DNA of 64,000 nt from Psychroserpens ponticola. Lineage in GTDB: Bacteria > Bacteroidota > Bacteroidia > Flavobacteriales > Flavobacteriaceae. Below are positions 18,664 through 28,000 of the stretch, piece by piece (positions within the stretch are counted from its first letter, which is position 1; each line of letters opens with the position of its first letter). Under the pieces are notes generated by a model, which had not been told where the DNA came from, made no database searches, and saw only the letters and a list, made by a program, of their open reading frames with translations. The position numbers and the translations under genes are program-made. The DNA lies in NCBI RefSeq assembly GCF_023556315.2, contig NZ_CP116221.1, forward strand, positions 3,114,001 through 3,178,000. The letters are read 5' to 3'.

Positions 18664-21600
18664 ATGTTAACCATGAAAAAAATCTACTTTTTACTTTTAG
18701 CATTAAGCTTTACGATGCTTGGCTTTGCCCAAGTAACCATTTATGAAGAAAACTTTACTGGACAAAATGGAAAAGGTATAATTGGAGCTGCCTTTGGCGG
18801 AACAAATACTGACTTATCAGGAATAAATTGGACAATTGATGTTTCTTCTGCTAACATTGGCGCTAACTTTTTTGGAGGCAATGAAGATTACTTCTATGTC
18901 AACAACGAATCGTTTTCTGCTAAGGACACCGATGGAAATGCCTTTTGGTTATCACCATCTATACCTATTGCTGGCTACAACAACGTAAGTTTCTCGTTTG
19001 ATGCTTCAACCTCAGGTAATAATGATAATACTGACACCTTTTTAACACAATATCGTATTGATGGTAGCGCATGGATAACAGCTACTACAAACGGTAATTT
19101 AAATAACGACTTTAACCTTGTGGTGAGTCAAAATGGCCTTTCTGGTAACACGCTCGAGATTAGAATTCGAGTTGATAACGATTCTGATAATGAAATTACT
19201 ACATTTGATAATGTTTTAGTTCAAGGAACTCCACCACCATGCCCAAACATTAACGGCTTAACAATTGATAACTTTACTTCTACCTCTGCAAACATTAGCT
19301 GGACGGCAGGAGGTACTGAAACTGGATGGGAAATTGCTATACAAACAGCAGGAACAGGTACTCCTGTTGGATCTGGAACTACTGTTGCTACAAATTCTTA
19401 TACTCACAACACATTAAATGGATCAACAACATACGAAGTTTATGTAAGAGCTGATTGTTCTAATACCAGCAATGGCTTTAGTCTTTGGACTGGACCAGTT
19501 AATTTCACAACACCACTACGATCACCACAAGGAGTTACTTGCTCTGCAGGATCTTCTAGTTATATTTTTACTGAAAATTTTGAATCCGATCCGCCAGCCG
19601 GTTGGACAGGAACAGGGTTTAGTGGCGATAATGGAGATTGGGACATTACTAATGCAAATACCAATTCAAATCAAACCGGACCATCAAATTCATTTGATAA
19701 TGGCAATGGAATGCATTTAGAATATGAAGCATCTGGTAATTCTTCTGCTACAGCTTCTGCGATAAGTCCAGCTATAGACTTAACTTCAGTTGTAGATGAT
19801 GCCGAATTATCATTTTATTTACATGCCTATGGTTCAGCAATGGGAATACTAAATGTAGGAGTATCAAACTCTGTTTCTGGTCCTTTTACTACCATCTTTA
19901 CACAAGACGGACAATTACAAAACTCTGAAGGTGCAGCTTGGGTACCTGTAGGAATTAGCCTAAATGCCTATTTAGGTCAAATTATATATGTAGAATTTAG
20001 TAATACTGGTTCTGGTTCAAGTTATCAAGGTGATATGTCTATTGACTTTTTAAGAGTTGAAGCTTGTGAACCTTGTCCTTCACCAAATAATATCATTGTG
20101 TCTAATATTAGCGGAACATCTGCTGACGTCTCTTGGAATGCAGGTGGATCTGAAACGGATTGGGAAATTGCTGTGCAAACTGCTGGCACAGGTATTCCTA
20201 CTGGGTCAGGAACTGCCATAGCCACTAATTCATTTACAAATAACACACTTGAACCTCTTACTGCTTATGAAGTGTATCTAAGAGCAGATTGTGATACTGA
20301 TGGTAATAGTAATTGGGCTGGACCTATCAATTTTTCAACACTTCTAGCTAATGACAATTTCGCTGATGCAATACCTATTTCATGTGGGAACAGTTATACT
20401 GGCGACACTACCACTGCAACAATTGATCAAGTAGGCGCTCCAGATGTAAGCATCATAGAACCTGACACAGATACGGATAATGATTCTCCAAATGTATGGT
20501 TCAGTTTTATCGGAACAGGGAACCCAGTTACTTTATCAACATGCGCAAATACTAGTTTTGATACTGAAATAATTATTTTTACTGGAACGTCAGGAAATCT
20601 GACTAATATTGCTGAAGGATATGATGAGTGTAGTAATTCGACTTATGAAGCTGAAGTCACTTTTAATTCAGTTTATGGCACTACATATTCCATTTCAGTT
20701 GAAGGATGGAATGTTGGTAATACTGGAACTTTTGAATTATCGGTTACCTGTCCTACTCTAGCACCAAACACATACACTTTTACTAATGGCTCATGGGATG
20801 GTTATGGAAATCCAGATGGTGTTTCCACTGTTAATGATGATATTCTAATTACATCAGGTAATGCAACTATTTCTTCTAACACAATATGTAATAGTACAAC
20901 AATTAACCCTGGAGCAGGCCTAACGGTTGATACTGGTGTGACACTTACTGCTACAAATGGTTTAACTCTTGAATCTAATTCTACGAGTTACTCTAGTTTA
21001 ATTCTTGATGGAACTGTAGATGGAACCATGACTTACCAACGTCATGTGAATATCAATGGTTCGGGTCCTACTGGAAGTAACGATTTAGTTTCTGCTCCTT
21101 TAACAGGACAACCTTTTAATACATTTGCCACTGCAAACCCTAATATTCTAACCAATGCTGGTGGTACGTTGTATTTATTTGGTCCTTTTGAAAAAGTAAC
21201 TGGTCAATATGTTACTTGGGCTAATACTGAAACATCTACGCTTGATCCTGGTGTTGGATACAGAGCTGGTTCTGTTGATAATGATACTTTTACATTTACT
21301 GGTACAGCTAATAATGGCGTTGTGACTAACGACCTTGTTAACGCTGGATCTAATAATGCTATATGGAACTTAGTTGGTAATCCTTATCCTTCTTATTTAA
21401 ATGTTTGGGATTTCCTTGCTCATGATTTAGGAGATGGCACAACTAACATTCAACTTTTTGATACTGGTACGGAAGCTATATATGGTTATGATGGTAGTCA
21501 TGGTAATGGTTGGACTATTTACAACTTTGCTACTACTTTACCGTCTACTGTTATTGCTCCTGGTCAAGGATTCATGGTCAGTGCTAATGCTGCTCAAACT

Positions 21601-22368
21601 GCTGGTTATGATCTAGAATTCTCTCCTGATATGAGAAGAACGGGTTCTAGTGATGATTTCATTGTAGGTCGTAATGCACAATTGACATATGTGAAGTTAG
21701 ATTTAAGTACTGCTAATAAGTCTTATGGTACTGATATCTACTTTAACAACAATGCAAGTTCTGGATTTGATGTAGGATATGATGCTAGTATTTGGGGTGA
21801 AACTGCTCCTGATTTCGCAATCTATTCTCACTTAATTGAAGAAAATAATGGTAAAGCGATGGCGCTACAAGCTGTTAATCATAATGAGCTATCAAACATT
21901 AGTATTTCATTAGGTGTTAATGCAAACCAAGGAGAGCAATTAAGGTTTAGCATTTCTGAAATGACTTTACAAGCTTCTGTTAATGTATATCTTGAAGATA
22001 GAGTAGAAAATACAATTACATTATTAAATAACGCGGATTATCTGATTACACCTTCAACTCCATTATCTGGAACGGGTCGATTCTTCTTAAGAACGTCTCA
22101 AGAGGCTTTATCAACTATAGACAACAATCTTGACAACTTAACTATATACGCTTTAAATACATCTAAAGAAATAGTCGTTAACGGACAATTAAAAGAGAAC
22201 ACTGTTTTTAACCTTTATGATATCCAAGGCAGAAAAGTATTAAGTTCTAAACTTGATAAAACACACCTTGAAAGCCGCATTGATGCTTCATCATTAACTA
22301 GTGGAGTTTATGTTGTGATCGTTCAAAATAACAGTCAGCAAAAATCACAAAAAGTGATTATTAAATAA
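18664..22368 (+). CDS. T9SS type A sorting domain-containing secreted protein with FN3, MAM-like and PPC-like domains (paralogue 3)
   Basis: The 1234-residue exported protein has a signal peptide ending LGFAQ. I kept the first ATG because ATT-ATG precedes most sister genes; a second ATG at 18673 (MKKIYFLLL) is equally possible. A jelly-roll-like N-domain runs to about 190 (FSFDASTSGNNDNTDTF). FN3 follows at about 193-285, a MAM/choice-of-anchor J domain at about 300-468, FN3 at about 471-560 and a PPC-like domain at about 562-700. The shared module starts near 703 and the T9SS type A tail closes (LYDIQGRKVLS, SGVYVVIVQNN). The middle domains match paralogue 2 closely, but the N-domain differs. 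No peptide gene follows; a terminator does. Confidence 0.92.
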   Translation: MLTMKKIYFLLLALSFTMLGFAQVTIYEENFTGQNGKGIIGAAFGGTNTDLSGINWTIDVSSANIGANFFGGNEDYFYVNNESFSAKDTDGNAFWLSPSIPIAGYNNVSFSFDASTSGNNDNTDTFLTQYRIDGSAWITATTNGNLNNDFNLVVSQNGLSGNTLEIRIRVDNDSDNEITTFDNVLVQGTPPPCPNINGLTIDNFTSTSANISWTAGGTETGWEIAIQTAGTGTPVGSGTTVATNSYTHNTLNGSTTYEVYVRADCSNTSNGFSLWTGPVNFTTPLRSPQGVTCSAGSSSYIFTENFESDPPAGWTGTGFSGDNGDWDITNANTNSNQTGPSNSFDNGNGMHLEYEASGNSSATASAISPAIDLTSVVDDAELSFYLHAYGSAMGILNVGVSNSVSGPFTTIFTQDGQLQNSEGAAWVPVGISLNAYLGQIIYVEFSNTGSGSSYQGDMSIDFLRVEACEPCPSPNNIIVSNISGTSADVSWNAGGSETDWEIAVQTAGTGIPTGSGTAIATNSFTNNTLEPLTAYEVYLRADCDTDGNSNWAGPINFSTLLANDNFADAIPISCGNSYTGDTTTATIDQVGAPDVSIIEPDTDTDNDSPNVWFSFIGTGNPVTLSTCANTSFDTEIIIFTGTSGNLTNIAEGYDECSNSTYEAEVTFNSVYGTTYSISVEGWNVGNTGTFELSVTCPTLAPNTYTFTNGSWDGYGNPDGVSTVNDDILITSGNATISSNTICNSTTINPGAGLTVDTGVTLTATNGLTLESNSTSYSSLILDGTVDGTMTYQRHVNINGSGPTGSNDLVSAPLTGQPFNTFATANPNILTNAGGTLYLFGPFEKVTGQYVTWANTETSTLDPGVGYRAGSVDNDTFTFTGTANNGVVTNDLVNAGSNNAIWNLVGNPYPSYLNVWDFLAHDLGDGTTNIQLFDTGTEAIYGYDGSHGNGWTIYNFATTLPSTVIAPGQGFMVSANAAQTAGYDLEFSPDMRRTGSSDDFIVGRNAQLTYVKLDLSTANKSYGTDIYFNNNASSGFDVGYDASIWGETAPDFAIYSHLIEENNGKAMALQAVNHNELSNISISLGVNANQGEQLRFSISEMTLQASVNVYLEDRVENTITLLNNADYLITPSTPLSGTGRFFLRTSQEALSTIDNNLDNLTIYALNTSKEIVVNGQLKENTVFNLYDIQGRKVLSSKLDKTHLESRIDASSLTSGVYVVIVQNNSQQKSQKVIIK
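20979..22125 (+). repeat. Near-identical cargo-module DNA repeat, copy 2
   Basis: From TTCTACGAG onward this segment follows copies 1, 3 and 4 almost base for base. The exception is a short divergent patch around 21050-21075, where the encoded NGSGPTGSND replaces the ASSGTTTGSND version. Identity with copy 1 stops at the end of the shared GACAAC near 22125, where the C-terminal tails change type. Confidence 0.88.
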
Positions 22369-22392
22369 ACTTACACTTTAAGTAAATTATTA

Positions 22393-22422
22393 AAGCGCAC
22401 TACAATTGTAGTGCGTTTTTTT
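22393..22422 (+). terminator. Intrinsic terminator behind paralogue 3
   Basis: CGCACTA (22396-22402), loop CAATTG and TAGTGCG (22409-22415) are followed by a run of seven T. The core CGCACTA/TAGTGCG is the same as behind the peptide copies. Confidence 0.9.
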
Positions 22423-22484
22423 GTTAAAAAACAACTCATTACGACATTAATAATTTATTAATCCTTTTTTATTAATTTATTAAC

Positions 22485-22500
22485 ACGAAAACGTTTTCGT
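22485..22500. promoter_or_regulatory. Perfect 16-bp palindrome, LacI-family-like operator
   Basis: ACGAAAACGTTTTCGT is a perfect inverted repeat with a central CG, the shape of LacI/GalR-family operators (AAACGTTT core). It lies 65 bases upstream of the chosen ATG of paralogue 4 and is not seen before the other cargo genes. It suggests that this gene alone is controlled by a carbohydrate-type repressor. Confidence 0.55.
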
Positions 22501-22564
22501 ATAAAGCTTGTATAAAAACTTTTATATATTTACCTCAACTAGTTTAAAATTAATTAATCTTATT

Positions 22565-24787
22565 ATGAAGAAATTATACATTTTATTTACAGCAATTCTA
22601 TTGTCAAGCTTTAGTAGTTACGCTCAATTAGGAACAGATGTGTTTTCTGTCGGAGATGATGACGCAAACAATTATGGAGGTGGTTGGGGAACTACTAATC
22701 TAGGCACTGGTTTTAGTGATTGGACCTTTGACAATAGTGGAGGCAGTGGATTTTACGGAAGTTTTATTGGTTCTTTTTCTGGAGCATTAGATGTTAGCAG
22801 CAATTCATTTGCTTTATATGCCAATAGTGACGCTAGTGCATATTCTGGAGTTGCAACCACAATGCCTAAATCTCTTGAAGAAGGCGATTCATTTGTAGTA
22901 TCTGTTGGTATTAACTACAGAGATGGTAACAAAGGTTTCGATTTAAGAAACTCTTCAAATACTACGATTATAAATTTTAATGTAGGAAGTGATGAATATA
23001 ATATTACAGGAACTTCTGGACTCTACGGAAATGCTTATGACGCTAATACGGTAATTACATTTACATTTACTCAAAACGCAACAGATGTTTCATGGACAGC
23101 GGTTAGATCAGGAGGTCTTTCTGGTACAGAAAGTGGAACAATTGGAAGTATTAGTCCAGGAACTATTGAGAATATTAGATTTTATAACGCAAGTGCTGGC
23201 AGCAATGGTGATGGTGGAGCTGGTCAAAGAAACTTATTTTTTAATTCATTAGAATTTAATAGCTTATATACAATAACTGAAAGCAGTACTGTTACCTCTT
23301 CTGGAGACATTACTATACCATATTTAGACATTCAAAGTGGAAGTACTTTAAATATTCCTTCAACTAGTAATGTAACGGTTTCTGGAAACTTAAATAATGA
23401 TGGAACTTTAAACTTAACATCAACAAGTACTAGCTATCCAAGTGTGATACCAAATACTGTTAGCGGAAGTGGCACATCAACCTATAATAGATTTGTTAAC
23501 TCAAATGCTAATGGAAATGATTTAATTTCTTCTCCAGTGGCAAGTCAAAGTTGGGCTAGTTTTTTAACTGATAATGGAGCTGCTCTTTTAGATGATGGTA
23601 ATGTTGGCCCAACTGAATATGCATTTGCTCCTTTTGATAAAACTTCTGGAAGTTATGAAAACTATACAGATGCATCATCTGAAACAATTACAAATGGAAC
23701 TGGATATAGAGCTGCTACCGATTCTGGTACTACTCTAGCTTTTTCTGGAACTTTTTCTGCAGGAACTGAAACAGTAGGAATTATGGATTCTGGTTCTGAA
23801 TTTACTGAATGGAATCTTATTGGTAATCCTTATCCTTCTTATATTAACGTTGAAGACTTCTTAAACAATACTACAAATGGAACCTTATTAGACGAAACAA
23901 GTGTTGGTATTTATGGTTATGATGGTGATGCTTCTAACGGTTGGACAATATACAACCTTTCTAATTCTACTGCGACAACTGTAATTGCTCCTGGTCAAGG
24001 ATTCTTTGTTGCAGCTGAAAGTGCTGGTAATATTGAATTCACTTCAAATATGAGAAGAACTGGTTCAACAGATGACTTTATAGCTGGAAGAAATGCAGAG
24101 CTTATATATCTAATGCTCCAATTAAGTACTAATACATCAAACTATAAAACTGATTTTTATTTCAACACTAATTCCTCATTAGGTCTTGATGCAGGATATG
24201 ACACTAAAGTTTGGGGTGAATCTGCACCTAGTTTAGCTATTTACTCTCATCTTGTCGAAGACAATATAGGATCAGAATTAGCTATTCAGTCTTTAAACAC
24301 TTCAGACTTGAGCGATGTTACAATTCCATTAGGCGTGAATGCTAATCAAGGAGAACAATTAACCTTCAGTATTGCTGATATGACATTGCCCGAATCTATA
24401 AATGTATATCTTGATGATGTTGTGGCTAATACTTCAACATTGTTAAATAACTCAGATTATGTGATGACTCCAACTACAGTTTTATCTGGAACTGGACGTT
24501 TCTTTTTAAGAACTTCTGAAGATGCATTATCAACCATAGAAAATTCTTTTGACGCTTTAAATATTTTCGCTTTAAACACATCTAATGAAATCGTGGTTAG
24601 CGGACAATTAAAAGAAAGTACCGTTTTGAGTCTTTATGATATTCAAGGTAGAAAAGTATTAAGTACTGCTCTTGATAATACAAATCTTGAAAACCGTATT
24701 AATGTTTCTAGTTTAAATAGTGGAATTTATATTGTGAATGTTAAAAACAACTCACAGCAAAAATCACAAAAATTAGTTATTAACTAA
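22565..24787 (+). CDS. T9SS type A sorting domain-containing secreted protein (paralogue 4)
   Basis: The ATG at 22565 gives 740 residues and a normal signal peptide (MKKLYILFTAILLSSFSSYAQ). An upstream TTG at 22508 would add 19 residues with no homology and is rejected. Residues about 22-230 form a glycine- and serine-rich beta domain (FDNSGGSGFYGSF, GDSFVVSVGINYRDGNKGFDL, NIRFYNASAG) resembling jelly-roll carbohydrate-associated domains, without a confident family. The module shared with the sister proteins starts near 236, in a more diverged form than in paralogues 1, 3, 5 and 7. The T9SS type A tail ends the protein (LYDIQGRKVLS, SGIYIVNVKNNSQQK). A LacI-like palindrome precedes it and a strong terminator follows. 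Confidence 0.9.
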   Translation: MKKLYILFTAILLSSFSSYAQLGTDVFSVGDDDANNYGGGWGTTNLGTGFSDWTFDNSGGSGFYGSFIGSFSGALDVSSNSFALYANSDASAYSGVATTMPKSLEEGDSFVVSVGINYRDGNKGFDLRNSSNTTIINFNVGSDEYNITGTSGLYGNAYDANTVITFTFTQNATDVSWTAVRSGGLSGTESGTIGSISPGTIENIRFYNASAGSNGDGGAGQRNLFFNSLEFNSLYTITESSTVTSSGDITIPYLDIQSGSTLNIPSTSNVTVSGNLNNDGTLNLTSTSTSYPSVIPNTVSGSGTSTYNRFVNSNANGNDLISSPVASQSWASFLTDNGAALLDDGNVGPTEYAFAPFDKTSGSYENYTDASSETITNGTGYRAATDSGTTLAFSGTFSAGTETVGIMDSGSEFTEWNLIGNPYPSYINVEDFLNNTTNGTLLDETSVGIYGYDGDASNGWTIYNLSNSTATTVIAPGQGFFVAAESAGNIEFTSNMRRTGSTDDFIAGRNAELIYLMLQLSTNTSNYKTDFYFNTNSSLGLDAGYDTKVWGESAPSLAIYSHLVEDNIGSELAIQSLNTSDLSDVTIPLGVNANQGEQLTFSIADMTLPESINVYLDDVVANTSTLLNNSDYVMTPTTVLSGTGRFFLRTSEDALSTIENSFDALNIFALNTSNEIVVSGQLKESTVLSLYDIQGRKVLSTALDNTNLENRINVSSLNSGIYIVNVKNNSQQKSQKLVIN

Positions 24788-24808
24788 ACTGCACATCTGT
24801 TTAACATC

Positions 24809-24843
24809 AAAAAGTACACTTAAATTAAGTGTACTTTTTTTTT
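24809..24843 (+). terminator. Intrinsic terminator behind paralogue 4
   Basis: A long stem of AAAAAGTACACTTAA against TTAAGTGTACTTTTT with a tiny loop runs into nine T. Its core (GTACACTT) differs from the CGCACTA core behind other cargo genes. Confidence 0.9.
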
Positions 24844-24980
24844 GCTTCAAATCAAAAACAACAACAATTCAACTTAGACTACTATTGGTTTACCAAATAT
24901 TCTTAAAATTTGAATATTGAAGATATCTGACTTCCAATTATTGTTATTCCTAACCATCAACATTGTTAATATCATTATAA

Positions 24981-24998
24981 TTTAAACATTTGTTAATA
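24981..24998 (+). promoter_or_regulatory. 18-bp element shared upstream of paralogues 5 and 6
   Basis: TTTAAACATTTGTTAATA occurs here, 101 bases before the ATG of paralogue 5, and again at 30293-30310, 133 bases before paralogue 6. It contains a TTG that could act as a -33 element, but no exact TAnnTTTG stands at standard spacing. It may be a regulatory site or a relic of duplication. Confidence 0.4.
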
Positions 24999-25081
24999 TC
25001 TGAAATACCGTCATAAATATCTTTACATTATCTTTATAGCTTGTTATTGCTATTAACAACACAACAAATTATTTAAATATT

Positions 25082-28000
25082 ATGAAAAAAATTTACACAC
25101 TTTTACTCGCCTTAACGATGACAAGTTTTGGCTTTGCACAAACAAGTCCTGGCGATATCGCATTTACAGCATTTAATGCTGATGGAACTGACGAATTTGC
25201 TTTTGTTACTTTAGTTGACATTCCAGCTAACACAACTATTTGGTTTACAGACAATGAATGGGATGGAGATTCATTTAATAACATAAATGAAGGGGAAATT
25301 GAATGGTCACATACGAGTGCAGTTCTAGCTGGAACAGTAATCTTAATTGAAAACACTAATGGTAGTTCTCCCACTGTAAATATAGGAGCTGTATCTGGTG
25401 GTGGAGCAAATTTAGGAGCTAGTAATGAAGAATTATTCGCTTTATTAAGTGAACCTAGTGCTTCTGTAATGCCTACACCTGGTTTTTTAGCAGGTATTGC
25501 AAACGACATCAGTGGCTCTGTACTTACAGGAACTGGTCTTACTGAAGGTACAAATTTTCTGAACTTTGATGATGATGGAGACGGTTATGAGTATACTGGA
25601 TCTATCAGTAGTGAATCTGCTTTTGCTGATTATTTACCTCTTATTATGGATACAGATAATTGGCAAATCGAATCTTCAAATGGTAACCTCATATTACCTA
25701 TCTCAACGGTAGCGTTTACTATAACAGGAAGTGCTACTGACACCGAAGTCCTTTTTACTGGAACTTCAATTTCAATTTCAGAAGGTGATGGTATTTTTGA
25801 ATTAGAGTTTACAATACTAAATGAAGATGCTGCAGCAACAAGTTTTGATGTGGTACTTACAAGTGGAGACAATGCAGATATTGATGGCTACACTACAGAA
25901 ACAGTAACTTTTCCTGGAGGCTCAGCCGCAGATCAAGTTGTTGAATTAACAATTACTGATGATGCTGTTTTTGAAGCTGATGAAACTTTAACCTTCGAAA
26001 TTCAAAATGTGTCAGGAGGAAGCAACGCAGGTGTTGGTACAAATGGGTCTTTCGATTTAACAATAACAAACAATGATGCACCTCCTACAATTGCATTACC
26101 TTATTCTGAAGATTTCACTAATTGTGGCACTGCATTATGGACTCCATATAGTGAAGCAGCTGACAATTCTTGGACTTGCGCAGCTGGAGCATATACAATG
26201 AACGGTTTTCCAAATCCAGATGATATTGATTGGTTGATTTCTAGTTTTAGTATTGATTTTGACTTGACTAGCAATGAAAACATTGCAGTAACTACTTCAG
26301 AACAACATGGAGATGCTATCAATGATGCTGGTGAGTTTGAATTATTCTATTCCACAAATTATGCTGGATATGGTGATCCGACTGGAGCAACATGGATTCC
26401 TTTAACTTTTAACCCAAACAATACATCAACAGGTTTTGGTACATCTCCCGATTCTGTGACTGTAGTAGATGCTACCAGCATTACTGGAACTGCATACCTA
26501 GCGTTTTATTATGATGCAGCTGCAGGTTCAGGACCTGAAGAATGGAACATTACAGATATTTTAATACAAGAAGGTGCTTTACCAACTAGTGTTGAGCTCG
26601 TTAGTACTTCTGCATCTGTTGCAGAAGACTCTAGCACTTATGACCTAGAATTTTCAATTACTAACGAAGATGCAACTAATGCAACAATATTTGATCTTGT
26701 ATTAACTGTAGGTGATGCTGCAGATATTGACTCATACACGACGCAAGCAGTTACATTTCCTGCTGGAACTTCAGCAAACCAAACCGTAACAATTACTATT
26801 ACTGATGATGCTTTACAAGAAGCTGACGAATTATTAACTTTTGAAATACAAAACGTTACAGGTGGAAATACTGCTGCAGTTGGAACAAATTCTTCTTTTG
26901 ATTTAACTATTCTAGAGAATGATGAGCCTGTTATAGAAGGGACGTTGTATGATGCAGATTTTTCTAATGATGGTGATGGATTCGCAGCGCATACATCAAG
27001 TTCTCCTCCAGCTGCTGGACCAGCTTCTGCAGGACCTTTTGGAACTGCACCAAACGCATGGTCTTTATCTTATGATACAACACCAGGAACAGATGGGTCA
27101 GATAATACTTTTGAAGTTGTTTTGGGAGAATTACAAAGTGATGATTGGGGAGGTCAAGGTATTTTTACCAGTCAATTAATTGATGTTTCCGGAGTTAACA
27201 CAGTTGATATCTCTGCTACTGGTGTGAATTCTGGTGCTAATGAAAATAATTTCAACTATTTCTACATAATAGATGGTGGTTCTAGAGTAGATGCTGCAAA
27301 CATTTCATCAAGCAATGGTGACCCTGTCAATTATTCTATCATTGGTTTAGATGTATCTGGCGCAAGTACTTTAGAAGTTGGTTTTGAATTCTTTGAAAAT
27401 GGTGGTGGAGATGGTTATGATGTTTCTGAGTTTCTTGTGATTGAAGGTGCAACAAATACTTCAGTTCAATTAACATCAACTTCAGCTTCAGTTTTTGAAG
27501 ATGTAGGAACTATTGACCTTACTTTTGAAGTTCTAAATGAGGATGCTGTAAATGACACAACCTTTGATGTGGTTTTAACTGTTGGTGATGCTGCCGATGT
27601 TAATTCTTATACAACGCAAACAATAACGTTCCCAGCAGGACCAGGCCCAAACCAAGGTCTTACAATAACTATTACTGATGATATGATTGAAGAATCTACT
27701 GAGGTTCTTACTTTTGAAATTCAAAACGTGAGTGGAGGTGATGCTGCAGTTGTTGGAGCAAACAATTCATTTGAATTAACTATTCAAGATAATGACGGCA
27801 GTGTAGTATTACCTGGCGATATCGTGATTTCTGAAATCATGTATAACTCAACTAGTTTTGATGATGAATGGATTGAAATTTATAATGCATCAGGTGCTGA
27901 TATTACTTTAGATGGTGATTGGCAGTTGAGTTACGGCTCTAATACTTTTGATTTTACAGGAACTTTGATTACTGCAGGTGACTATTTAACAATTGCACTT

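Noticed and set aside
22508-22564. N-terminal extension of paralogue 4 from a TTG codon
   Set aside because: The extension overlaps the promoter region, lacks homology and would bury the signal peptide; the ATG at 22565 fits all sister genes.
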